Positions 44,749-52,788 of a stretch of 64,000 nucleotides of DNA are shown one piece after another (position 1 is the stretch's first letter; each line of letters begins with the position of its first letter). Source of the stretch: M3007 sp964484205 (GTDB lineage: Bacteria; Bacteroidota; Bacteroidia; Chitinophagales; Saprospiraceae); NCBI GenBank assembly GCA_964484205.1, contig CAZAEZ010000023.1, positions 33,919 to 97,918 of the forward strand, written 5' to 3'. The notes below the pieces were generated by a model, which saw only the letters and a program-made list of their open reading frames with translations, ran no database searches and was not told the DNA's origin. Made by a program: the position numbers and the translations under genes.

Positions 44749-46377
44749 ATGCCCACACCATTCGATAGCACGGCTCCTGCTGATTTACGCCAGCACGCCG
44801 AAGGCACCGGCCCCGTCCGCCGGCGCCACCCGATTTACCTCGACATGCTTCCTCCCTGCAACCACGCCTGCCCGGCCGGCGAAAATATCCAGGCCTGGCT
44901 GGCACATGCCCAGGCGGGCCGCTACGAGGAAGCCTGGCAAGAGATCATGGTCAACAACCCCATGCCCGCCATCCACGGCCGGGTGTGTTACCACCCCTGC
45001 GAAGACGGTTGCAACCGCACCCACATTGACAATCCGATAAGCATTCACGCCATCGAGCGCTTTCTCGGCGACCTGGCGCTTGAAAAAAACTGGGCGCCCC
45101 GTTTCGAAGCCCGGCCCGGCGGTAAACGGGTACTCGTCATCGGCGCCGGGCCCAGCGGCCTCTCAGCGGCCTACCACCTCACCCGGCTAGGCCACACCGT
45201 GGAAATTCGCGAAGCCGGCCCCCTCGCCGGCGGCATGATGCACTTCGGGATACCTGCGTACCGGCTGCCGCGCAACATCCTGCACCAGGAAGTGGAACGC
45301 ATCGAAAAAATGGGCGTCAACATCGTACTCAACCACAAGGTGGAAGATGTGCTGGCTGAAAAAACTGCCGGCAAGTTCGACGCCGTGTTTATCGCCGTGG
45401 GCGCCCACATCGGTAAAAAAACGGGCATTCCGGCCCGCGATGCCGGGCAGGTGCTCGATGCCGTGAGCTACCTGCGCGACGTGGAACTCGGCCGGGCGCC
45501 CAAACTCGGCCGGCGCGTAGCCATCTACGGCGGCGGCAACACCGCCATGGACGCCGCCCGTACCGCCAAACGCCTGGGCGCCGACGAAGCGCTCATCATC
45601 TACCGCCGCGACCGGGAGCACATGCCTGCCCACGATTTCGAAGCCGGCGCAGCCCTGGCCGAAGGCGTGAAAATTCACTGGCTGCGCACCATCAAAGAAA
45701 TTGATCAAACCAGCTTCACCGTGGAGGTCATGCGCATCGAAAACGGCCGGCCCGTGCCAACCGGCGAATTCGAAACGCTCGAAGCCGATGCCCTCATCAT
45801 GGCCCTCGGCCAGGACACCGATACCGGCTTCCTGCGCCAGGTGCCCGGCATTGAATTCAAAGACGACGGCACGGTTGTCGTCGGTCCCGATATGATGACG
45901 GGCCATGCCGGCATTTTTGCCGGTGGCGACATGGTGCCCAGCGAACGCACGGTGACGGTGGCGGTCGGGCACGGCAAAAAAGCGGCACGTTACATCGACG
46001 CGTATTTACGCGACACCGCGTACACGCCGGCGCCAAAAAACCCCATCGTCGGTTACGAACGGCTGCACATGTGGTATCAAACGGATGCTCCGCAACAGGC
46101 GGAACCCCACCTGATCCCGGAAGTAGCCGTGCAGGATTTTACGGAAATCATGGCCGGCTTGAGCGCTCGCGAAGCACAGTACGAAGCCCAGCGCTGCCTG
46201 TCGTGCGGCAACTGTTTCGAATGCGACGGCTGCTACGGCGCCTGCCCCGAAGATGCCATTATCAAACTGGGTCCCGGAAAACGCTACCATTTCGACTACG
46301 ATCGCTGCACGGGCTGCGCCGTTTGTTTTGAGCAATGCCCCTGCCATGCGATTGAGATGGTGCCGGAAGGCACTTAG
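44749..46377 (+). CDS. GltD-like NAD(P)-binding iron-sulphur oxidoreductase
   Basis: A 542-residue protein; ATG at 44749 is favoured over GTG at 44734. The N-terminal cluster-binding Cys residues are in PPCNHACPAGENIQAW (Cys37, Cys41) and VCYHPCEDGCNR. Two Rossmann motifs follow: VLVIGAGPSGLSAAYHL (FAD, about residue 128) and VAIYGGGNTAMDAARTA (NAD(P), about 260). The C-terminus has two 4Fe-4S sites, CLSCGNCFECDGCYGACP and CTGCAVCFEQCP. It resembles the small subunit of glutamate synthase with added ferredoxin domains and lies before nifJ, so it probably transfers electrons between ferredoxin and NAD(P)H. Confidence 0.9.
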   Translation: MPTPFDSTAPADLRQHAEGTGPVRRRHPIYLDMLPPCNHACPAGENIQAWLAHAQAGRYEEAWQEIMVNNPMPAIHGRVCYHPCEDGCNRTHIDNPISIHAIERFLGDLALEKNWAPRFEARPGGKRVLVIGAGPSGLSAAYHLTRLGHTVEIREAGPLAGGMMHFGIPAYRLPRNILHQEVERIEKMGVNIVLNHKVEDVLAEKTAGKFDAVFIAVGAHIGKKTGIPARDAGQVLDAVSYLRDVELGRAPKLGRRVAIYGGGNTAMDAARTAKRLGADEALIIYRRDREHMPAHDFEAGAALAEGVKIHWLRTIKEIDQTSFTVEVMRIENGRPVPTGEFETLEADALIMALGQDTDTGFLRQVPGIEFKDDGTVVVGPDMMTGHAGIFAGGDMVPSERTVTVAVGHGKKAARYIDAYLRDTAYTPAPKNPIVGYERLHMWYQTDAPQQAEPHLIPEVAVQDFTEIMAGLSAREAQYEAQRCLSCGNCFECDGCYGACPEDAIIKLGPGKRYHFDYDRCTGCAVCFEQCPCHAIEMVPEGT

Positions 46378-46421
46378 AATTTTATGTCGAACTCCTAACC
46401 TGAAGTTGATTGAAGTTTTCT

Positions 46422-46571
46422 GCGCATCAACCCCACCCCCATCCCCTCCCCCAGCGGGGAGGGGGGCTTGCCCTCTAACTAATGCCTGATTGCGTTTACG
46501 AAATCAAAAAGTAAAACGAAATCGGGCCCCCCTCTCCTTTGGGGGAGGGGATGGGGGTGGGGTTGATGCGC
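46422..46571. repeat. MITE-like G-rich inverted repeat (150 bp)
   Basis: The left end GCGCATCAACCCCACCCCCA followed by TCCCCTCCCCC is matched by the complement ending GGTTGATGCGC at 46571. Arms are about 46 bases; the interior (about 58 bases) is unique. It lies between the GltD-like gene and nifJ and would form a long hairpin in RNA. No target-site duplication was evident. Confidence 0.8.
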
Positions 46572-46604
46572 GCCAATCCACAACAAACTAGCGTAAAAAA
46601 CGCC

Positions 46605-49600
46605 ATGTCAAAAAAAGCAAAACAAGTTACCATAGACGGCAATGAAGCCACTGCCTACGTAGCCTACCGGGTCAACGAAGTGTGTGCCATCTACCCCATC
46701 ACGCCCTCCTCGACGATGGCCGAACTCGCCGACGAGTGGTCGGCGAAACAAGTGCCCAACATCTGGGGCAATGTGCCGGAGATCATCGAAATGCAAAGCG
46801 AAGGCGGCGCAGCGGGCGCCGTGCATGGCGCCCTCCAGACCGGCGCGCTCACCACGACGTTCACTGCTTCGCAGGGGCTCATGCTCATGTTGCCCAACCT
46901 GTACAAGATTGCCGGCGAACTCACCAGCGCGGTGCTGCATGTAGCCGCCCGCTCGCTGGCTGCCCAGGCACTGTCCATCTTCGGCGACCACAGCGATGTG
47001 ATGGCCGCCCGCCCCACCGGTTTTGCCTTGCTGGCTTCGGCTTCGGTGCAGGAAGCCCACGACATGGCCCTGGTTTGCCAGGCCGCCACCCTGAAGGCGC
47101 GCATCCCCTTCATCCACTTTTTCGACGGCTTCCGCACCTCGCACGAGGTGAGCAAGATCAGCCTGATTTCGGAAGATCAGATGCGCCTGATGCTTGACGA
47201 CAAACTCCTGTACGCACACCGCCAACGCGGCCTCAACCCCGACAATCCCGTCGTGCGCGGTACCGCCCAAAATCCCGACGTGTATTTCCAGGGCCGCGAA
47301 ACGGTGAATCCCTTTTATGAAAAAACGCCCGGCATCGTGCAGGATGCCCTCAACCAGTTTGCCAAACTTACCGGCCGCCAATACCAACTCTTCGACTACC
47401 ACGGCGCTCCCGATGCCGAACGCGTGCTGGTCATCATGGGTTCCGGCGTTGAAACGGCCGTCGAAACGGCCAAAGCGCTGGCTGCCGCAGGGGAAAAAGT
47501 CGGTGTCATCCAGGTGCGGCTCTACCGGCCCTGGGCCAAGGAAGCCTTTTTGAGTGCATTGCCGAAAACCGCCATTGCAATCGGCGTTTTAGACCGCACG
47601 AAAGAACCCGGCGCCAGCGGCGAGCCGCTCTACACGGATGTGGCCACCACGCTGGCCGAGGCCTTTTGCTGCGGGCACAAACTCACCATGCCGCGAATGA
47701 TCGGCGGGCGGTACGGGCTCTCGTCCAAAGAATTTACCCCGGGCATGGTCAAAGCCGTTTTTGACGAGTTGGGAAAAACCAAGATGAAGAACAATTTCAC
47801 TATTGGGATTCACGACGACGTTTCGCACACCAGCCTGGACTTCAATGCGGATTTCAGCCTGAACGAAAAAGACACCACGCAGGCCATCTTTTTCGGCCTC
47901 GGCGCCGATGGTACCGTGGGCGCCAACAAAAACAGCATCAAGATCATTGGCGAAAACACCCCGCTGTACGCCCAGGGTTATTTTGTGTACGATTCGAAAA
48001 AATCAGGCGCGCGCACGGTGTCGCACCTGCGTTTTGGCCGGCAACCCATCCGCGCGCCGTACCTGATCCGAAAGGCCGATTTTTTGGCCTGCCACCAGTT
48101 CAATTTTTTGGAAAAAGTAGAAATGCTGCCGCTGGCGCGCAAAGGCGCCACGTTTTTGCTGAACAGCCCATTCAACAAATCCGAAATCTGGGATCAACTG
48201 CCACGGCCGGTGCAGGAGGAGATCATTGCCAAGGATCTGAAATTCTTCGTCATCGATGCCTCGGAAGTGGCCCGCAGTGTCGGCATGGGCGGGTACATCA
48301 ACACCATCATGCAAACCTGCTTTTTTGCACTTTCCGGGGTGTTGCCGAAAGACGAGGCCATTGCGCAGATCAAAAAATACATTGAAAAAACCTACCAGAA
48401 GCGCGGGCAGGCAGTGATCAGGAAAAACTTTGCCGCCGTGGACGCAGCGCTGGACCACCTGGAGGAAGTCATTGTGCCCAAAAAAGCCAACAGCAAACGC
48501 CCCCTGCCACCAACAGTTCCGGAATCGGCGCCGGTGTTTGTGCAGGAAGTTACGGCGGTTATGATGCGCGGGCACGGTGACGAGCTGCCGGTGAGTAAAC
48601 TGCCCGCCGACGGCACCTACCCCAGCGGCACGACCAAATGGGAAAAGCGGAACATCGCCGACTTTGTGCCGGTATGGGAGCCCGACATTTGCATCCAGTG
48701 CGGCAATTGCAGTTTTGTGTGTCCGCACAGTGTGATCCGTTCCAAGTTTTACCATGAGGCGGAACTCCAGGGCGCGCCCGAAGGCTTCCAGTCGGCGCCC
48801 ATCAGCGCCCGGGGTTTCCCCGAAACACGCTACACCCTGCAGGTGTACGGCGAAGATTGCACCGGTTGCTACCTCTGCGAAGAAGTGTGCCCCGCCATCA
48901 GCCTGACCGACCGTACCACCAAAGCCATCCACCTGGAACCCAAGGAAACGGTGCTTGAACAGCAAAAAAACAACATCGGATTTTTCGAACAATTGCCGCT
49001 GAACGAGCGCGGAAAGGTGGATTTCGGTTCGGTGCGCGGTACGCAATTCCTGGAACCCTTGTTTGAGTTTTCAGGCGCTTGCGCCGGCTGCGGCGAAACG
49101 CCCTACCTCAGTCTGCTCTCCCGACTGTTCGGCGACCGCCTGATCGTGGCCAACGCCACGGGTTGCTCTTCCATTTACGGCGGCAACCTGCCCACTACCC
49201 CCTGGACGACCAACAGCGAAGGCCGCGGCCCCGCCTGGTCGAACTCGCTGTTTGAAGACAATGCCGAATTCGGGTTGGGCATGCGCATCAGTGTGGACAA
49301 ACAAACCGGCCTGGCGCGGGATTTACTCCAGCAACTGCGCACCGAGATCGGCGCCGATTGGGTTGGTAAAATTCTGGATGCCCCGCAAAGCACAGAGTCC
49401 GAAATCCGGGCCCAACGCGAGCGCCTGGCCGTGCTGAAAACCATGTTGTTGAAAATGAAAAACCCGGTCGCGGAAAACCTGCTCTCGGTGGTCAACAACC
49501 TGGTGCGCCGCAGTGTGTGGCTCGTGGGCGGCGACGGCTGGGCTTACGATATCGGCTCGGGCGGGCTCGATCACGTGCTGGCCAGCGGCCGCAACGTCAA

Positions 49601-50174
49601 TGTGCTGGTGCTCGACACGGAAGTGTACTCCAACACCGGCGGCCAAATGTCGAAAGCGACGCCGACGGCTGCCACGGCAAAATTTGCCGCTGCCGGCAAA
49701 CGAGTAGGCAAAAAAGACCTGGCCATGCAGGCCATTTCTTACGGCAATGTGTACGTAGCGCAGGTGGCCATGGGCGCCAACCCACAGCAAACGCTGCTGG
49801 CCCTGCGCGAAGCGGAAGCCTACGACGGCCCCTCACTGGTGTTGGCGTACAGCCACTGCATCGCCCACGGGATCGACATGCGCAAAGGCCTCGACCAGCA
49901 AGACCGCGCGGTGGCCAGCGGCTACTGGCCCCTCATCCGGTACAACCCCGAGCTGCGCCGCGCCAGCCGCAACCCTTTCGTGCTGGATTCGCCGCGGCCG
50001 ACCATGGCACTGAAAGATTATGCGTACAACGAATTGCGGTACAGCATCCTGGCCCGCACGAACCCGGAAGAGGCCGGCCAGCTGATGCAACTTGCCCAGG
50101 AAATCGCCGATTTGCGCTGGAAAACCTATGAAGACATGGCCGGCTGGGAAGCGAAGGCTTTTCAACCGGGCTAG
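46605..50174 (+). CDS. nifJ: Pyruvate:ferredoxin (flavodoxin) oxidoreductase
   Basis: A 1189-residue single-chain enzyme; ATG at 46605 (MSKKAKQVTIDGNEATAYVA) gives the usual length, and earlier starts fall in the repeat. Domains in order: pyrimidine-binding domain (YPITPSSTMAELADEW), transketolase C-like domain, a gamma domain (GLGADGTVGANKN), two 4Fe-4S sites (CIQCGNCSFVCPHSVIRS; CTGCYLCEEVCPAIS, about residue 690-765), then a thiamine domain with CAGCGETPY and NATGCSSIYGG. It converts pyruvate and CoA to acetyl-CoA, CO2 and reduced ferredoxin or flavodoxin, an oxygen-sensitive reaction, and its presence suggests anaerobic or microaerobic metabolism. Confidence 0.97.
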   Translation: MSKKAKQVTIDGNEATAYVAYRVNEVCAIYPITPSSTMAELADEWSAKQVPNIWGNVPEIIEMQSEGGAAGAVHGALQTGALTTTFTASQGLMLMLPNLYKIAGELTSAVLHVAARSLAAQALSIFGDHSDVMAARPTGFALLASASVQEAHDMALVCQAATLKARIPFIHFFDGFRTSHEVSKISLISEDQMRLMLDDKLLYAHRQRGLNPDNPVVRGTAQNPDVYFQGRETVNPFYEKTPGIVQDALNQFAKLTGRQYQLFDYHGAPDAERVLVIMGSGVETAVETAKALAAAGEKVGVIQVRLYRPWAKEAFLSALPKTAIAIGVLDRTKEPGASGEPLYTDVATTLAEAFCCGHKLTMPRMIGGRYGLSSKEFTPGMVKAVFDELGKTKMKNNFTIGIHDDVSHTSLDFNADFSLNEKDTTQAIFFGLGADGTVGANKNSIKIIGENTPLYAQGYFVYDSKKSGARTVSHLRFGRQPIRAPYLIRKADFLACHQFNFLEKVEMLPLARKGATFLLNSPFNKSEIWDQLPRPVQEEIIAKDLKFFVIDASEVARSVGMGGYINTIMQTCFFALSGVLPKDEAIAQIKKYIEKTYQKRGQAVIRKNFAAVDAALDHLEEVIVPKKANSKRPLPPTVPESAPVFVQEVTAVMMRGHGDELPVSKLPADGTYPSGTTKWEKRNIADFVPVWEPDICIQCGNCSFVCPHSVIRSKFYHEAELQGAPEGFQSAPISARGFPETRYTLQVYGEDCTGCYLCEEVCPAISLTDRTTKAIHLEPKETVLEQQKNNIGFFEQLPLNERGKVDFGSVRGTQFLEPLFEFSGACAGCGETPYLSLLSRLFGDRLIVANATGCSSIYGGNLPTTPWTTNSEGRGPAWSNSLFEDNAEFGLGMRISVDKQTGLARDLLQQLRTEIGADWVGKILDAPQSTESEIRAQRERLAVLKTMLLKMKNPVAENLLSVVNNLVRRSVWLVGGDGWAYDIGSGGLDHVLASGRNVNVLVLDTEVYSNTGGQMSKATPTAATAKFAAAGKRVGKKDLAMQAISYGNVYVAQVAMGANPQQTLLALREAEAYDGPSLVLAYSHCIAHGIDMRKGLDQQDRAVASGYWPLIRYNPELRRASRNPFVLDSPRPTMALKDYAYNELRYSILARTNPEEAGQLMQLAQEIADLRWKTYEDMAGWEAKAFQPG

Positions 50175-50203
50175 GAATAGTAAGTAAATAAAATCAATAA
50201 AAA

Positions 50204-51202
50204 ATGGCATTCGATCTTAGCACAACATACATGGGCCTGAAACTCGACTCTCCAATTGTCGTTTCGGCCTGCCCCTTGTCGGAAGAACTCGGCAACATCG
50301 TTCAGATGGAAGATGCCGGCGCCGGCGCTGTGGTTTTGTTTTCGCTGTTTGAGGAGCAAATCCGCCGCGAACAGGAGCGGCTGGCCAACATCCAAATGGC
50401 CACCACGAATGTGTTTGCCGAAGGCCTCGACTATTTCCCGGCAGCCGAGGACTACAGCGTGGGGGTGGAGGAATATTTCAACCTCATCCGGCAGGCCAAG
50501 GAGCGCGTGGACATTCCCATTATCGCCAGCCTGAACGGTATCACCCCCGAGGGCTGGATCGATTATGCCCGGCAGATCGAGCAGGCCGGCGCCGACGGAC
50601 TGGAGATCAACGTGTTTTACATCGCCGCCGACCTGCACCAGAACGGGCAGATGGTCGAGTCGCGCTACCTGGATATCGTGGAAACGGTGCGCGCCACGGT
50701 GTCGATCCCGATTGCGGTTAAACTGAATCCGTACTTCAGCGCCATGGGTCACATGGCCCGCCAGTTGGTGCTTGGCGGCGCCAATGGATTGGTACTGTTC
50801 AACCGCTTTTACCAGCCCGATTTCGACATCAACAGCCTGCGCGTATTGCACAACCTCCAGTACAGCGAGTCGAATGAGATACGCCTGCCGCTGCTGTGGA
50901 TTTCCGTGTTGTCGGGCCGGGTCAATTGTTCGCTGGCGGCCACTACCGGTGTGCAGGGCGCCAACGAGGTGATCAAATACCTGCTCGCCGGCGCCGATGT
51001 GACCATGACGGCTTCGGCGCTGTACAAACACGGTATCCCGTACATCAAAACGATGAATCAACAGGTAAAAAACTGGATGCGGGAAATGCAGTTCAGGTCG
51101 GTCGACGCCTTCAAAGGTGTGCTCAACCAGGAAAACGTGGCCGATCCGGAAGCGTTTGAGCGGGCGAATTATATCCGGATTTTGGAGGGGGCGAAACCCT
51201 GA
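50204..51202 (+). CDS. Dihydroorotate dehydrogenase-like flavoprotein
   Basis: A 332-residue TIM-barrel protein. It has LDSPIVVSACPLSEELGNIV at the N-terminus, IIASLNGITPEGWIDYARQIE, IPIAVKLNPYFSAMG (Lys and Asn of the FMN site), and GVQGANEVIKYLLAGADVTM (phosphate-binding). The true DHODH active-site base is not obvious, and it is usually annotated dihydroorotate dehydrogenase-like. It starts 30 bases after nifJ on the same strand and is probably co-transcribed with it and the GltD-like gene, which implies a joint redox role. Its TGA overlaps the first base of a perfect palindrome. Confidence 0.88.
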   Translation: MAFDLSTTYMGLKLDSPIVVSACPLSEELGNIVQMEDAGAGAVVLFSLFEEQIRREQERLANIQMATTNVFAEGLDYFPAAEDYSVGVEEYFNLIRQAKERVDIPIIASLNGITPEGWIDYARQIEQAGADGLEINVFYIAADLHQNGQMVESRYLDIVETVRATVSIPIAVKLNPYFSAMGHMARQLVLGGANGLVLFNRFYQPDFDINSLRVLHNLQYSESNEIRLPLLWISVLSGRVNCSLAATTGVQGANEVIKYLLAGADVTMTASALYKHGIPYIKTMNQQVKNWMREMQFRSVDAFKGVLNQENVADPEAFERANYIRILEGAKP

Positions 51203-51275
51203 ACCTGTCAGGTGGAAATTTTAAAATCGGGCTTGCCGCGGCAAGCCCGATTTTAAAATTTCCACCTGACAGGTT
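51202..51275. repeat. Perfect 74-base palindrome with AACCTGTCAGG ends, copy 1
   Basis: The sequence from 51202 is an exact inverted repeat centred on CCGCGG (51236-51241). The ends are AACCTGTCAGGTGG and CCACCTGACAGGTT; the inner arm is GAAATTTTAAAATCGGGCTT. It begins on the last base of the TGA stop of the upstream gene. Confidence 0.9.
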
Positions 51276-51319
51276 TGATCCCGGATTGCCTCCAGGTAAA
51301 ATATTCAGACTTTTGCAGG

Positions 51320-52360
51320 ATGAAAACCACCCGTCACTTCCTCCTCATCCTGCTCGCCTTCCAGGCCTGCCGCTGCGCCCAATCGGGCCAGATATCGCTT
51401 CAGGCCGCTGCCCTGCCCAACACCGGAAAAATGAACGGCCTGACCCTGGTGGCGCCACCTGAGCCCTTTCCCGAAAATCCCATGCCGGCCGCCAAAGCCG
51501 CCGGCGCCAACTGGATCGCCGTGGTACCGTACGCCTTTACCCGTTCCGGGACTCCCGCCGTACGCTATTCCGGCAAAAACCACTGGTGGGGCGAACGCCC
51601 GGACGGGGTACGCGAAACTATTCGCCTGGCCCATGAAGCCGGCATCCGGGTGATGCTCAAGCCGCAGGTGTATGTCCCGCGTTCCTGGACGGGGGCGCTG
51701 GAATTTGAAACGACGGCGGACTGGGCGTTGTGGGAAACGGATTACGAGCAGTACATCCTGGGCATGGCTGCCCTGGCCGATTCCTGTCAGGTGGATTTGT
51801 TTTGCATCGGCACGGAGCTCCGAAAATCGGTGGCGCAACGCCCGGAATTTTGGCGCAGCCTGATAAAAAAAGTGCGCGGCGCCTATTCCGGCAAACTGGT
51901 ATACTCCGCCAACTGGGACGACTGGGAGCAGGTGCCTTTTTGGCAACAACTCGATTTTATCGGCCTGAGCGGCTATTTTCCCCTGGTGGAAGGGGCCACG
52001 CCGGAAGTGGCGGCACTGAAATCTGCCTGGAAACCGGTTTGTCAACGGCTTGGGGAATTCAGTCGTCAGCATCAACGCCCTGTGCTCTTCACCGAGTACG
52101 GCTACCTCAGCGTAGACGGCGCCGGCTGGCGCAACTGGGAACTGGAAAACGGCGTGCGCAACCGCGCAATCAACGAGCAGGCACAAGCCAACTGCCTGGA
52201 AGCCTTGCTCTCCACCCTGCAAGCCGAACCGTGGTGGGCCGGCGGATTTCTCTGGAAATGGTTCCCCAACGGCCGCGGCCACGAAGGCTACCCGGAGCGC
52301 GATTATACGCCGCAAGGGAAGGTTGGGGAAGTGGTGTTGCGGCGGTGGTATGGGGGCTAA
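51320..52360 (+). CDS. GH113-like glycoside hydrolase lipoprotein
   Basis: A 346-residue protein; ATG at 51320 gives signal MKTTRHFLLILLAFQAC with a probable lipid-anchored Cys. The TIM-barrel has GANWIAVVPYAF, HEAGIRVMLKPQVYVP, VDLFCIGTELRKSV (acid/base Glu likely in the GTEL motif), LDFIGLSGYFPL and RPVLFTEYGYLSVDGA (nucleophile Glu likely in TEYGY). The layout matches the GH113 (beta-mannanase) / GTA TIM-barrel group. The substrate is presumably a mannan-like glycan. Its TAA stop overlaps the start of the next perfect palindrome. Confidence 0.82.
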   Translation: MKTTRHFLLILLAFQACRCAQSGQISLQAAALPNTGKMNGLTLVAPPEPFPENPMPAAKAAGANWIAVVPYAFTRSGTPAVRYSGKNHWWGERPDGVRETIRLAHEAGIRVMLKPQVYVPRSWTGALEFETTADWALWETDYEQYILGMAALADSCQVDLFCIGTELRKSVAQRPEFWRSLIKKVRGAYSGKLVYSANWDDWEQVPFWQQLDFIGLSGYFPLVEGATPEVAALKSAWKPVCQRLGEFSRQHQRPVLFTEYGYLSVDGAGWRNWELENGVRNRAINEQAQANCLEALLSTLQAEPWWAGGFLWKWFPNGRGHEGYPERDYTPQGKVGEVVLRRWYGG

Positions 52361-52428
52361 CCTGTCAGGTGGAAATAAAAAACGGGTTTGCCGCGGCAAA
52401 CCCGTTTTTTATTTCCACCTGACAGGTT
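52359..52428. repeat. Perfect 70-base palindrome with AACCTGTCAGG ends, copy 2
   Basis: Exact inverted repeat centred on CCGCGG at 52391-52396. The ends match copy 1 (AACCTGTCAGGTGGAAAT), while the inner arm is different (AAAAAACGGGTTTG) and remains complementary. It overlaps the TAA of the hydrolase gene, and on the minus strand it enters the truncated toxin frame. Confidence 0.9.
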
Positions 52429-52474
52429 TTAGATCAAGTGCAGGGGTAATGCCACCATCAAACAGAAACTTCAT
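52409..52474 (-). pseudogene. Truncated DUF5615 PIN-like toxin remnant
   Basis: ATG at 52474 overlaps the antitoxin stop (ATGA). The frame reads MKFLFDGGITPALD, like the start of DUF5615 PIN-type toxins (MKFLLDENLSPRL with a catalytic Asp at residue 6), then runs into the palindrome (LKPVRWK) and stops at 52409 after 21 codons. The rest of the usual 110-residue protein is absent. Confidence 0.65.
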
Positions 52475-52719
52475 GCCTGGACTTCTTGCAAAGGCAAGTA
52501 TTGCTCATCCATAATAGTGGCCGCAAAAGCCAGTGCCTCCAGGATATCTGCTTTTTCCAAAAATGGAAAATCGGCCAGCAATTCTTCCTGGCTCATTCCT
52601 CCGGCCAGGTATGCTAAAAGGGTAGTTACCGGGAAACGCATCCCGCTGATACAGGGTTTACCCCCACAGACTTCCGGGTTCATCGTTATACGTGAATATT
52701 TCGGATGTTGTAATTCCAT
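52471..52719 (-). CDS. DUF433 antitoxin
   Basis: An 82-residue protein from ATG at 52719 (MELQHPKYSRITMNPEVCGG); an upstream TTG is less likely. The DUF433 signature is clear: ITMNPEVCGGKPCISGMRFP, then VTTLLAYLAGGMSQEELLAD and FPFLEKADILEALAFAA. These winged-helix proteins are antitoxins paired with DUF5615 PIN-like nucleases, whose gene overlaps downstream. Here the partner is cut to 21 codons, so the antitoxin appears orphaned. Confidence 0.9.
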   Translation of the reverse strand: MELQHPKYSRITMNPEVCGGKPCISGMRFPVTTLLAYLAGGMSQEELLADFPFLEKADILEALAFAATIMDEQYLPLQEVQA

Positions 52720-52788
52720 AGTACCGTTCAAACAAGTTTACGTACAAAAATAGTTCTGTTTAAACGTACTGACATACTATTCCCTTCC

